A DNA stretch of 64,000 nucleotides from Nocardia sputorum. Its GTDB lineage: Bacteria; Actinomycetota; Actinomycetes; Mycobacteriales; Mycobacteriaceae. The stretch is taken from assembly GCF_027924405.1 (NCBI RefSeq), contig NZ_AP026978.1:4464001-4528000 (forward strand), read 5' to 3'. Of this stretch, positions 26,841 to 34,663 are shown piece by piece. A program made the position numbers and the translations under genes. The notes under the pieces are model-generated. The model had not been told where the DNA came from, ran no database searches, and worked only from the letters and a program-made list of their open reading frames with translations. The stretch's first letter is position 1. Each line of letters starts with the position of its first letter.

Positions 26841-27209
26841 TTAGAGCAGTTCGATCTGACCGGGTTCGGGCAGCGTGTGTGGGCGTTCGTCCGTATACCA
26901 GGCGTACTCGATTCCACTGAGCCAGCCGTTCTCGACCCATAAGATGACCTCGCCGATCGGTGTTCCGTTGCGGTCGGTGACCGCTCCGCTGGCGAAGATC
27001 CCGTCGGGTGAACCGGATGCTTGCACCGCACCGGGCCGCACCGCCAGATCGACACTAGGTGAACCGACACCCCACGTTGCGACGACCTGCGAATACGGCA
27101 CCTGCGCCAGATACTCGGAGGCGCCGGGGGCGTTCGACGACAGCAGCTTGGTGACGACGCTGGTTTCGAGGTCGGTCAACGCTCGCGGCGGAATCGGTGT
27201 ACTACTCAT
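26841..27209 (-). CDS. probable immunity protein for the polymorphic toxin
   Basis: 122 residues from ATG 27209, with GAGGAG 5 bases upstream (an upstream in-frame ATG at 27269 lies inside the toxin gene). The C-terminal motif GEVILWVENGWLSGIEYAWY followed by TDERPHTLPEP is the pattern seen in small proteins next to actinobacterial polymorphic toxins. It is 25 bases downstream of the toxin gene and co-directional. Neutralisation of the toxin is inferred from this position and pattern. Confidence 0.72.
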   Translation of the reverse strand: MSSTPIPPRALTDLETSVVTKLLSSNAPGASEYLAQVPYSQVVATWGVGSPSVDLAVRPGAVQASGSPDGIFASGAVTDRNGTPIGEVILWVENGWLSGIEYAWYTDERPHTLPEPGQIELL

Positions 27210-27234
27210 CAATCTCCTCGGTTCTCGCGCTACA

Positions 27235-28515
27235 TCATGGAATGTATGCGGTGCCGATTTTGAAGACACCGTCGATCATTGCGCCGCGAATATGGACGGT
27301 TTGGCCGTTGATTGTGCGCACCAAAGGATTCGAGCCATTATATACGCCGTCCGGAACGCCTTGAACGCTCTCGATGATCTTCGTCATCGTCGCTTCTTCG
27401 CCACCCAGTGACTTCACCAGTCCATCCAGTTTGTGTTTCGGCACGAAGACATGCTCCATTGCCTCTTTGTCGAGCGCGTAATCCAGCGAGCTCTTCAGCT
27501 TGTCGCGCGCGATCCTGGCGATATCGGCGGTGCGCTGTGCGAGGAGGTCGGCGATGCGCTGGAGCTCGGCTCGCCTGGCTGCGAGGTCGTCGCCGGTTTC
27601 GGTGACTTTGTCGACGAATTTGGCCGCGCGTTTGGCGGCCACCACGCGGTCGACATACTTTTTCATCTTCACCGCGAGCTTGCCCGCTTTGGCCGCGGCG
27701 ATTGCGGCCGCGCCGAATCCCGCCGTCAACGCGCCGGCGATCACACCGATGACAACGGTCTCGGCGACCTCCTGAGCGAGGTCCTTGGCGAGATCGACCA
27801 GCAGCTGGCCCAGTTGCGTACGGAACTCCAGGATCGCAGAGCGGTGGGCGCGACAGGATTGCGCGAGATCTTTGTAGAGGGTGAGCACACCCTCGGCGGA
27901 CTTCTTCAGCTCCCGGATGTCCTCATCGACATACGCGGCGTCGGGAGCGGTCTCATTCTCGAATGTCTTCGCCAGCTGGTCCAGCAGGGCCGGCAGGTTG
28001 CCCACGCCCGATTCGGAGGCGAGTTTGTCCCACGCCTCAGCGGCAGTCTGCAGATCGTGCGGTTCCCCGTCGGGCATCGAAACGCCGAAATCCTCGAGCG
28101 CCGACACCGCGAAACCGACATCGTCGAACAGGCCACTACCCGGCCCGCCTGCCGAGGGCGGCGGCACGAGACAGACTGACCAGGCCGGCGACAACGGTGC
28201 TGGTTGTCCCGGTTCCGGTCGGCCGGTGCCGGCAACGTAATCGGCGAGCGCGTGGTTGTAGCCGAGCTGGTTCAGGATCCCGGCGTAGTTGCCCATTGCG
28301 GTGACGAGCAGCTCGGTCATACTCATCGCCGTGGTGACGGTCGAATCGTAGGACGTGGCCCATGCCTTGGATTCGCCCACATTTCCGCCCATATTGGCGG
28401 TCTCGCTCAGCGCGGCGATCTGTGCGGAGAATGCCCGCTGGAACGCGGTTGCGTACGAATACAGTGACGCGCCAGCCGAGGAATACACCGCGGGATCGAC
28501 TACCAAGGTCGTCAT
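27235..28515 (-). CDS. WXG100-linked polymorphic toxin
   Basis: 426 residues. Residues 1-100 are a helical WXG100/ESX-like secretion domain (SLYSYATAFQRAFSAQIAAL, SMTELLVTAMGNYAGILNQL). Next comes a Pro/Gly linker, a helical region with a hydrophobic segment VVIGVIAGALTAGFGAAAIA near residue 260, and coiled coil. The last ~75 residues (MEHVFVPKHKLDGLVKSLGG, TINGQTVHIRGAMIDGVFKI, GTAYIP end) are a compact toxin-like domain. It resembles small RNase-type toxin tips, but I cannot name the family with certainty. The operon with two WXG100 genes and an immunity gene supports export by a type VII system. Confidence 0.78.
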   Translation of the reverse strand: MTTLVVDPAVYSSAGASLYSYATAFQRAFSAQIAALSETANMGGNVGESKAWATSYDSTVTTAMSMTELLVTAMGNYAGILNQLGYNHALADYVAGTGRPEPGQPAPLSPAWSVCLVPPPSAGGPGSGLFDDVGFAVSALEDFGVSMPDGEPHDLQTAAEAWDKLASESGVGNLPALLDQLAKTFENETAPDAAYVDEDIRELKKSAEGVLTLYKDLAQSCRAHRSAILEFRTQLGQLLVDLAKDLAQEVAETVVIGVIAGALTAGFGAAAIAAAKAGKLAVKMKKYVDRVVAAKRAAKFVDKVTETGDDLAARRAELQRIADLLAQRTADIARIARDKLKSSLDYALDKEAMEHVFVPKHKLDGLVKSLGGEEATMTKIIESVQGVPDGVYNGSNPLVRTINGQTVHIRGAMIDGVFKIGTAYIP

Positions 28516-28521
28516 CAGGTG

Positions 28522-28827
28522 TTACGACCTGCCCAGCATCGAAAGATTCGCGGAGATCGCCGCCGTGTACCGGTCGTGGGCGTCCCGGACAGCCTGGCGC
28601 ATGGTGTCGATGCCTTCGGCGACATCGGTTGCCCCGGTGTGCCATTCCCGGAAAGCATCGGCCTGGGCGTCCGCGGCGGCACCGCTCCAGTTCTGCTGGA
28701 CGGCTGAGATGCGCTGCTGCAATCCGTCGAGGCTGTCGTTGAGGAATCCGATGAAACCCGAGATTCGGGCGACAATCTGTTCCAGCTCGTCAAGGTCGAC
28801 GCGATAGGGCTGAGCGTTGTCGACCAT
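28522..28827 (-). CDS. WXG100 family (ESX-like) protein B
   Basis: 101 residues from ATG 28827, which overlaps the stop of protein A (TGATG). It has two helices around the W-x-G turn VQQNWSGAAADAQADAFREW, the standard WXG100 layout and length. It is the partner of protein A, and the pair probably dimerises and helps export the downstream toxin. The toxin gene starts 6 bases after its stop. Confidence 0.88.
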   Translation of the reverse strand: MVDNAQPYRVDLDELEQIVARISGFIGFLNDSLDGLQQRISAVQQNWSGAAADAQADAFREWHTGATDVAEGIDTMRQAVRDAHDRYTAAISANLSMLGRS

Positions 28828-29171
28828 CACAACTCCGGAAGGTCCAGCGACCCGGTGAGCGTAACGGTGGTATCCGCCCGCGCCCGGTCCTGATCGTCGA
28901 GGGTCTTGCTCGTGACACCGAGCAGTTCGGCCATGTCGGCCAAGGCGTCGAGAATGGTATCCGCGCCTTGCTTGGCTTCGATCCACCCCGCGCTGAACGA
29001 GTCGGCAGAGGTGCCACGCCAATTGGAGAGCAGCGCTGCGATGTCCGTGTCGAGCGAAGTCAGGCCGTTGATGAGGGACTCGGCGACCTGCTGAACGTAC
29101 CGACCTGCATCGGTGACTTCATCGGGCACCAGCGCGAAGTCGTTGGTGGTCGAGCCAGGTTGGCCAGTCAT
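28827..29171 (-). CDS. WXG100 family (ESX-like) protein A
   Basis: 114 residues. The N-terminus carries ALVPDEVTDAGRYVQQVAES, the turn is LLSNWRGTSADSFSAGWIEA, and the second helix has ILDALADMAELLGVTSKTLD. It is the first gene of the WXG100-WXG100-toxin-immunity operon, so the promoter should lie just right of 29171. Confidence 0.87.
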   Translation of the reverse strand: MTGQPGSTTNDFALVPDEVTDAGRYVQQVAESLINGLTSLDTDIAALLSNWRGTSADSFSAGWIEAKQGADTILDALADMAELLGVTSKTLDDQDRARADTTVTLTGSLDLPEL

Positions 29172-29252
29172 GCAGCAATCCTTGAACGTCGGTGCGGATC
29201 ACGAGGTTGGACGCAGGTGGGTTCTATCTGGTTCCTCGGTGGAATGGTGCCG

Positions 29253-29650
29253 TCAGTCACAGTCTGGGGGCGGACCGGCATAGGTTCGGTCAACGGTGTT
29301 CGCGATACTCTCATGCCGCCCTGTCTCCTTGTCGAATAGGTGCTCGCGTCGGGTCACGACCTGGGTTGCGCCCACGGGGAAGAGTTCGGCGATGTGCGAA
29401 GAAGCGAACTCTATTCCAGCGTAGAGGGTTTCATCCCTCGGGCGCGGTGCGAGCAACTGCTGACCGGGTCGGGCTCGGTCGTAGTGCCGCCATCCGGAGC
29501 GCTGGATGCGACCGGTCTACTTGGCGAATGAGCCGATGCCAGCCAGAACTCAATCAGCCCTCCTGAGCGGAGAGCGCTCAGCACTTGACGCACGGTCGGC
29601 AGACTCACCCGGAATGGGGGTGTCGTATTAGCTTGAGTTTCAACGTTTCG
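29253..29650 (-). pseudogene. GntR-like regulator remnant
   Basis: Two minus-strand frames in series. The upstream one (near 29580-29620) has VSLPTVRQVLSALRSGGLIE, the recognition-helix segment of GntR regulators. The downstream one (29253-29456) has FASSHIAELFPVGATQVVTR and REHLFDKETG, reminiscent of the UTRA ligand domain. Stops and frameshifts separate them, and no intact start is visible. The identification rests mainly on the HTH stretch. Confidence 0.5.
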
Positions 29651-30284
29651 GGTCGTAGCTGGTGTCGTCGACTGCCTCCGGTTGATCATGGGCACCGAGA
29701 CCCGAGGTGGCGTTCGCCGGATACTCGGCAGCAGCAGTCCAGGCCCCCTCGTCGAACGCCGCGCCGGCGTCACAGGGCGACCCGGTCGTCGGCTCGGACC
29801 GCCTTCGGTGTTGGGGTGGCTATCGATACAGCACCCCTTCGACCCGGTCGAACACGGCAGTCATGGCACTTACGCCAGGGTCAGTACCTGTCGTCGACGA
29901 ACCGCGTGTGCGCAGTGGCGACTCCCCCTCCCGGCACGATTACCCATGCCACCCGACGACTCCGCCATCCAACCCGTACACACGACCCGCCGAATCCCGG
30001 AAACGTAGAGAGACCACAGTGATATTTGCCAGACAGTAGCTGCGGTGCAGGATTCGTCGGCGTGTCTTGTCGGCGACACGCTGACGAGCGAAGCCGCTTC
30101 CAATGCGGCCGGATCGCTCCGACGTCGAGCAGCCGATTCGATCCATCTCACCGAAATCTCACACTTTCGATGCGAAATGTCCGGATCCGATGGGACGTGT
30201 CCAGCGCCAGGCTTCTGCGAAGCATGCCCTTGACCAGGCTTGATGAGGAGCGTCGGGATCGGCTGGGGAGACTTGAACCTGTGT
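29651..30284. other. no gene recognised
   Basis: About 630 bases with only short, unsupported frames on both strands. I see no repeats or RNA genes before the tRNA-like scar that begins near 30285. Confidence 0.4.
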
Positions 30285-30320
30285 CAAGTGGTCGCAGGTT
30301 CAAATCCTGTCAGCCCGACA
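30285..30320 (+). other. tRNA 3'-end fragment, probable attachment-site scar
   Basis: The segment GCAGG TTCAAAT CCTGT (30294-30310) is a proper T-arm and loop, followed by CAGCCCGACA, a tRNA acceptor 3' strand with discriminator base. A GTCGGG at 30252-30257 could pair with the CCCGAC, but the whole would be only 69 nt. The anticodon loop lacks a T before the anticodon, so this is not a functional tRNA. An integrase remnant follows immediately, as in elements integrated at tRNA 3' ends. Confidence 0.7.
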
Positions 30321-30321
30321 C

Positions 30322-30359
30322 AGAAAACCCCTTCCGACCAGCGTCGGAAGGGGTTTTCT
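30322..30359. terminator. bidirectional intrinsic terminator
   Basis: A perfect 17-bp stem (AGAAAACCCCTTCCGAC with its complement) and a 4-base loop CAGC, with an A-run entering and a T-run leaving. It would end transcription rightward from a tRNA and leftward from the integrase gene, whose stop lies 4 bases away. Confidence 0.88.
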
Positions 30360-30362
30360 CGT

Positions 30363-31090
30363 TCATCGACATACGGCCGGATTCGACCCGAGCCAGTCAG
30401 AATCTCCTACTTCGCCCTCGTCGCCGCGAGCCCAGCGTTCCGGGACGTCCCGATTGTCCGGAACGGTCTCTGGCACATCGATGTAGTGCGTCTTGGCCAC
30501 CGCGCGGGTGTTGCCGAGCTGGCGGGCGGCGCGTTCGGGATCGCCGTAGGCGTGGTCGACCGCGGTGGCCGCGCCTTTGCGGAACGTACGCGGGGTCACC
30601 CACGCGAAGTTCTCCCCGCGTGCCGCGCGCCAGATGCGGCCGAAATGGTTCGGGTTGCGCAGCGACGCGTTTCGAGCCGGAAACAGCAATCCCATCGGGT
30701 TGGGACGGTCACCGACTTCCAGGTCCTTGACCGCCTCGCGGACCGCCTCGACGGTGTGGGCGGGCAGCAGGATGCGCCGCCACCCGTTGTCGGACTTCGG
30801 AGCGGGTTTGCGCACCCACTTGCCCTTCACCTCGACCAAGGTGCCGGTGACGTCGAGGTAGGGCTCCGGCGCGTCGAGATGGATGTCCCCGAGCAGCAGC
30901 GCGAACACCTCATGCGGGCGCATGCCGGTGCCGGTGATCACGTCGACCACCCACACCACCGTCCAGTCCCGCGGCGGACCACAGGTGTAGGCCGGAGTGC
31001 CGGGAATCGCCTCCCCATTGGCCCACGCCCGAACCTGGGCCCGGAAGGCGGGCAGAGCGCCCTGGTCCTGCACCTTGCCGCGAGCAGGGT
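30363..31090 (-). pseudogene. tyrosine integrase, N-terminally truncated
   Basis: The frame ending at 30363 has the catalytic-domain pattern: VVDVITGTGMRPHEVFALLL (first Arg), VRKPAPKSDNGWRRILLP, TPRTFRKGAATAVDHAYGDP and RQLGNTRAVAKTHYIDVPE (Tyr). The box II histidine of HxxR is Arg here. The N-terminal DNA-binding domain is missing; upstream codons run out of frame into the excisionase remnant. Placed against the tRNA scar, it is the remnant of an integrated element. Confidence 0.78.
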
Positions 31091-31109
31091 TGCGCCGCCG
31101 CGGTGGCCC

Positions 31110-31381
31110 CGCCGACGCGATCGAGTTGGTCTTGCTCCTTGGCCAGCAAGTCGCTGAGTCGGTAGCGTCGGTATCGGCCCCATCCGCGCATACCGCGGGC
31201 CGCGACCAGCGGATGCCCACGACGCCAAGGTCTCGAGCGGAATCTTCAACCGCGCCGATACTTCCCGCGTACTCAACCAGACATCGTCATCCGCGGATAC
31301 GGGATCGGTCTGGGAACCCGCACTGCCACTGGCAGTTGGCCGCGATGGTGTGGGACGGGATGTCGGAGGCTTTCCGGACAT
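31110..31381 (-). pseudogene. excisionase-like HTH protein, frameshifted
   Basis: ATG 31381, with AGAGGTG upstream, opens a frame with WLSTREVSARLKIPLETLAS followed by WASAGRGPRYARMG, a helix-turn-helix excisionase pattern. The expected continuation RYRRYRLSDLLAKEQDQ is found, but in another frame from about 31185. It sits directly upstream of the integrase remnant, as xis genes do. Confidence 0.65.
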
Positions 31382-32135
31382 GACGAGGCACCTCTTTCTC
31401 CAGTCGCCTGGCAGCAGACGCACCCGACAGCCATTAAACCCTCGACCGATCGCTGATGCCACGACCAACCGCCTGGACGCAGTTCGAACCTCGTGCAGCA
31501 CAATTCTTTCACCGCAGCATGGCAGCCGAAGCGCTGTCACTAGTACGCCGGCCATGATCGCGCCCAGTGACGTGACCGCGACCCCACCCCGGGCAACGAG
31601 CCACCCCACTGCAAGGCGTGGCGGCTCGGACCGATCAACTTCGCGTTGCGAACAGCCGGGCATTGCGCGAAATCCCCCTCCTTCCCACGTAGGCCAATGC
31701 AATCGGGTTGCGCTCAATGGAGTTGCGAACAGCAGGCGCGGGAGGGCCGGACCGTGTTCTCCGCCGACTGCACCCTGGCCCTGATGAGGAGGTGCCTCCC
31801 AATCGGCTTGGATCCCCGCCGCCTGAGTCGAGCAACGGACATCCTGTAATTCCGCACCCAAGCCTCCACGCCGATATGCTCCTCCACGCGGTGATGCAGT
31901 GATCCCTTCAGCCCAAGATCGTTTTGCGACAACCGCCCAAGGGTGCTCGAACCGAGACGAATCAATCAGCTGAGCTTCTCCGATCCTGTTGCACGCTTCG
32001 GCGCCGTCGAGACTCTTCTTGGACATGAGCGCACTGGGGTGGGCGGGCCTACTGCTGGCAGAGGCCGCCGGAAACGCCCTAGCTGTCCTTGGCACAGTCT
32101 CTCGACGATCCTGTCCCTCCGCAGGATGCTCTCGG
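31382..32135. other. no gene recognised
   Basis: About 750 bases between the integrase remnant and the monooxygenase gene. A long open stretch exists on the minus strand but shows no family pattern, and its composition looks like chance in high-GC DNA. It may be debris of the integrated element. Confidence 0.4.
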
Positions 32136-33518
32136 TCACGGCGCCGTCCTGTACGCGCGGCTCACGAAACCGTCGGGGCGGACCAGCACCGTCCCGTACG
32201 GCCAGCCGTCCACGAGGTACACCGGAACGTCAGCCTTCACGCCGGGATCGGCCGTGAATACGCACCACTGCGATCCGACGAGATCCAGCGTGGACACTCC
32301 GTCGGCCACCCACATGTGCGGTAGGCGCGATCCCGGGGACCCGTCGAGGTCGAGGGCGACGTCCTCGGTGGAGGGCAGTTCCGCGCCGCCGTACCGGTAG
32401 CCCAGGTGTACCACCGGCGCGTTGATCGCCCCCGCCGCCTTGCGTGCCGGTGCCATGTCCTTTCCCCAGTGCAGGGACGGATCGTTGAACCGCAAGCGCG
32501 CCTGCTCCATCGTCATGAGGGCCACGGGATGCCGTTCGTCGTGATAGGTCTCCAGCAGTTCGGGCCCGGCCGCACCGCGCAGCACGTGCGCAAGTTTCCA
32601 CGCCAGATTGTGCGCGTCGGCGATGCCGGCGTTCAGCCCGAACGCGCCCAGCGGGGGGATCGCGTGCGCCGCGTCGCCCACCAGGAAGACCCGCCCGACC
32701 GACAGGCGATCGGCCACCTGGCCGCGCCCCCGGAACCTCAGCACACTGCGGATCTCCACCTCGATCGACGGGTCGCCGAGCGCGGTGCGGATGAGTTCGG
32801 GAGTCGGCTCGGTGTCGAGGACGGTGAGGAACACCCACTCACGTTCGCCGTCGACGGTCACCAGCAGGCCGGTCGCATCCGGATGTTCGATATCGCACAT
32901 GGCGAACGGCTCGCTCGGACGCAGATCAGCGTGGAACAGGACGCTCGTCGTCTCCCGACCCATCACACCGGGGCCAGTGAGGCCGACGCCGAGGACCTTA
33001 CGGACCCGGCTGCGCACCCCGTCCGCCGCCACCAGATAGCGCGCCCGCACGACCCGCCCGTCGGACAGGGTCGCGGTGACGCCGCTGGCGTCCTGGTCGA
33101 ACGACTCGAGCGCCACGCCGAACTCCACGTCGCCGGCCTTGGTGATCAGCACCCGGTCGAGCAGGTTCTGTCCGCAAGTGCCGCGGATCCGGGCCGGTGT
33201 GTAGGTGAGCTCGGCCGCGGTTTTCGCCTTCCACGCCATGCCTTCGGCGAAGTCGGCCTCGGCGAGCGTGCGCCCTTTGATCTTCCCCGCCCGCAAATCG
33301 ACCGCCGCCTCGTCGACCGCGTGGTCCAGGCCGACCTCGCGCAGGATCTCCATCGACCGCGACCCGATGCCGGTGGCCCTGGGGTGGTGCGACAACTCCG
33401 GCTTCGCCTCGACGACCAGGGGCTTGACGCCGTGGTGGCGCAACAGAACCGCCAGCATCAGCCCGACGGATCCGCCGCCCGCGATCAGAACATCAGTGGA
33501 TACAGTGTGCCCGCTCAT
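32136..33518 (-). CDS. FAD-dependent aromatic-type monooxygenase
   Basis: About 460 residues. The Rossmann FAD motif is at the very start (STDVLIAGGGSVGLMLAVLL), the DG motif is ARYLVAADGVRSRVRKVLG, and the second FAD motif is VFLVGDAAHAIPPLGAFGLN followed by AGIADAHNLAWKLAHVL. This is the PheA/TfdB-like group that includes antibiotic-hydroxylating enzymes. The substrate is unknown. The start is ATG 33518 or GTG 33524, both inside a perfect operator-like inverted repeat. A TetR gene is divergent, suggesting repression relieved by the substrate. Confidence 0.9.
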   Translation of the reverse strand: MSGHTVSTDVLIAGGGSVGLMLAVLLRHHGVKPLVVEAKPELSHHPRATGIGSRSMEILREVGLDHAVDEAAVDLRAGKIKGRTLAEADFAEGMAWKAKTAAELTYTPARIRGTCGQNLLDRVLITKAGDVEFGVALESFDQDASGVTATLSDGRVVRARYLVAADGVRSRVRKVLGVGLTGPGVMGRETTSVLFHADLRPSEPFAMCDIEHPDATGLLVTVDGEREWVFLTVLDTEPTPELIRTALGDPSIEVEIRSVLRFRGRGQVADRLSVGRVFLVGDAAHAIPPLGAFGLNAGIADAHNLAWKLAHVLRGAAGPELLETYHDERHPVALMTMEQARLRFNDPSLHWGKDMAPARKAAGAINAPVVHLGYRYGGAELPSTEDVALDLDGSPGSRLPHMWVADGVSTLDLVGSQWCVFTADPGVKADVPVYLVDGWPYGTVLVRPDGFVSRAYRTAP

Positions 33519-33536
33519 GGGCACACTGTATCCACT
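33495..33536. promoter_or_regulatory. perfect 18-bp inverted repeat, likely TetR operator
   Basis: The arm AGTGGATACAGTGTGCCC (33495-33512), a 6-base spacer GCTCAT, then the exact complement (33519-33536). It covers the start codon of the monooxygenase and ends 18 bases before the TetR start, so one bound repressor could block both genes. The monooxygenase has no good ribosome site before its start, so leaderless translation is possible. Confidence 0.88.
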
Positions 33537-33553
33537 TCGGTAGACTCCTGTCC

Positions 33554-34240
33554 ATGTCGCTTATCTGGGAACGTGAGCCGTACCGGTCGAAAAGGCAGGC
33601 ACTGAGCGTGGAGCGCATCGTTGATGCGTCCGTGGCCATCGCCGATGCCGAGGGGATCGACGCGGTATCGATGCGCCGCGTGGCCGCCGAACTGTCGACC
33701 GGTACGACGTCGCTCTACCGCTACGTCGACAGCCGCGACGACCTGCTCGACCTCATGGTCGATGCGGTACACGACGACCACGTGCCGCTGACGGGAGACT
33801 GGCGCGCCGACCTCGAAGCGTACGCCCACCACGAGCGCCGGTTGTGGTTGCGGCACACCTGGCTCGCTCCGCTGCTGGCCACCCGCCCATCGCTCGGCCC
33901 CAACTGGCTGCGCGGCCTGGAACACGCCCTCGCCGCGGCCACGCCGCTGACCTCCGACATCGCTGAAGCGGCCTCGGCCGTCGGGCTGATCAGGGACTAC
34001 GTGCGCGGCGCGGTCATGCGCGAGCTCGCCGAGAAGCAGACCCAGCAGCGCACCGGTCAGACCGAGGACCAGTGGCGCGCCGCCGTCGCCCCCTACATGC
34101 GCAAGGTCATCGAGAGCGGCGCGTATCCGATGGTTTCGCGCATGATCGAATCCGCCGACCTGAGCCCGGCCGAACAGTTCTCGTCCGGGTTGCGCCGCAT
34201 CCTCACCGGGATCGCGAACTCTCAGCAGACGGCACGGTGA
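33554..34240 (+). CDS. TetR-family repressor (TetR_C type)
   Basis: 228 residues. The HTH region is IVDASVAIADAEGIDAVSMR followed by RVAAELSTGTTSLYRYVDSR and DDLLDLMVDAVHDD, the TetR signature. The C-terminal domain has LRHTWLAPLLATRP and resembles the tetracycline-repressor C-terminal fold. It is divergent from the flavin monooxygenase across the 18-bp inverted repeat, so it probably controls that enzyme and itself. Confidence 0.92.
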   Translation: MSLIWEREPYRSKRQALSVERIVDASVAIADAEGIDAVSMRRVAAELSTGTTSLYRYVDSRDDLLDLMVDAVHDDHVPLTGDWRADLEAYAHHERRLWLRHTWLAPLLATRPSLGPNWLRGLEHALAAATPLTSDIAEAASAVGLIRDYVRGAVMRELAEKQTQQRTGQTEDQWRAAVAPYMRKVIESGAYPMVSRMIESADLSPAEQFSSGLRRILTGIANSQQTAR

Positions 34241-34403
34241 TCACGAACGAACCGAGGCCGGCCCCATCCGAACAGGGAACCCGTATCGATGCGGGCCTGG
34301 CGGGACACCACCGGCGGTGTCCGGTGACGCGGCCACGTGGTGAGCAGTGGATCAGCGTGCCCGTGGAAGTGGCCGCGAAGCCGGACCAGCAGTCGACGTC
34401 ATG

Positions 34404-34663
34404 TCACTGCGGCGGGAGGTCCGCAGTCAGCCGGTTCACGAGAAAGGCGATGATCTCGTCGCAGACCGCGGCGGTCGGCTCCCCCGCTGTATCGACCAGA
34501 TGCGCGGTGACCACACTGTGCGGGCAGCCGACGATCTGTGAGAAGAACGGCGGCGGAGAGGGATTCGCCGCGTCGGCGGGCAGCACTCGCGGCTCGAAGC
34601 GCGGGCCGAGCGCTGCGGCATAGGCAGCGATACGCCCCGGCCCCGAACCGCGAACCGCCCGCG
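34404..34663 (-). pseudogene. possible gene fragment downstream of the LuxR regulator
   Basis: An open stretch without a start reads ALGPRFEPRVLPADAANPSP, FFSQIVGCPHSVVTAHLVDT and AVCDEIIAFLVNRLTADLPP, then a stop at 34404. It looks protein-like and ends in a plausible C-terminal helix, but I do not recognise the family. It could be the tail of a lost gene. Confidence 0.3.

Noticed and set aside
30252..30320. A complete tRNA gene
   Set aside because: The acceptor ends could pair, but the whole is only 69 nt, the D-arm is not recognisable and the anticodon loop lacks T33. Only the T-arm and 3' end are convincing.
30938..32095. A 385-codon minus-strand gene right of the integrase
   Set aside because: Only its inner part (from 31381) resembles an excisionase HTH; the rest has no family pattern or ribosome site.
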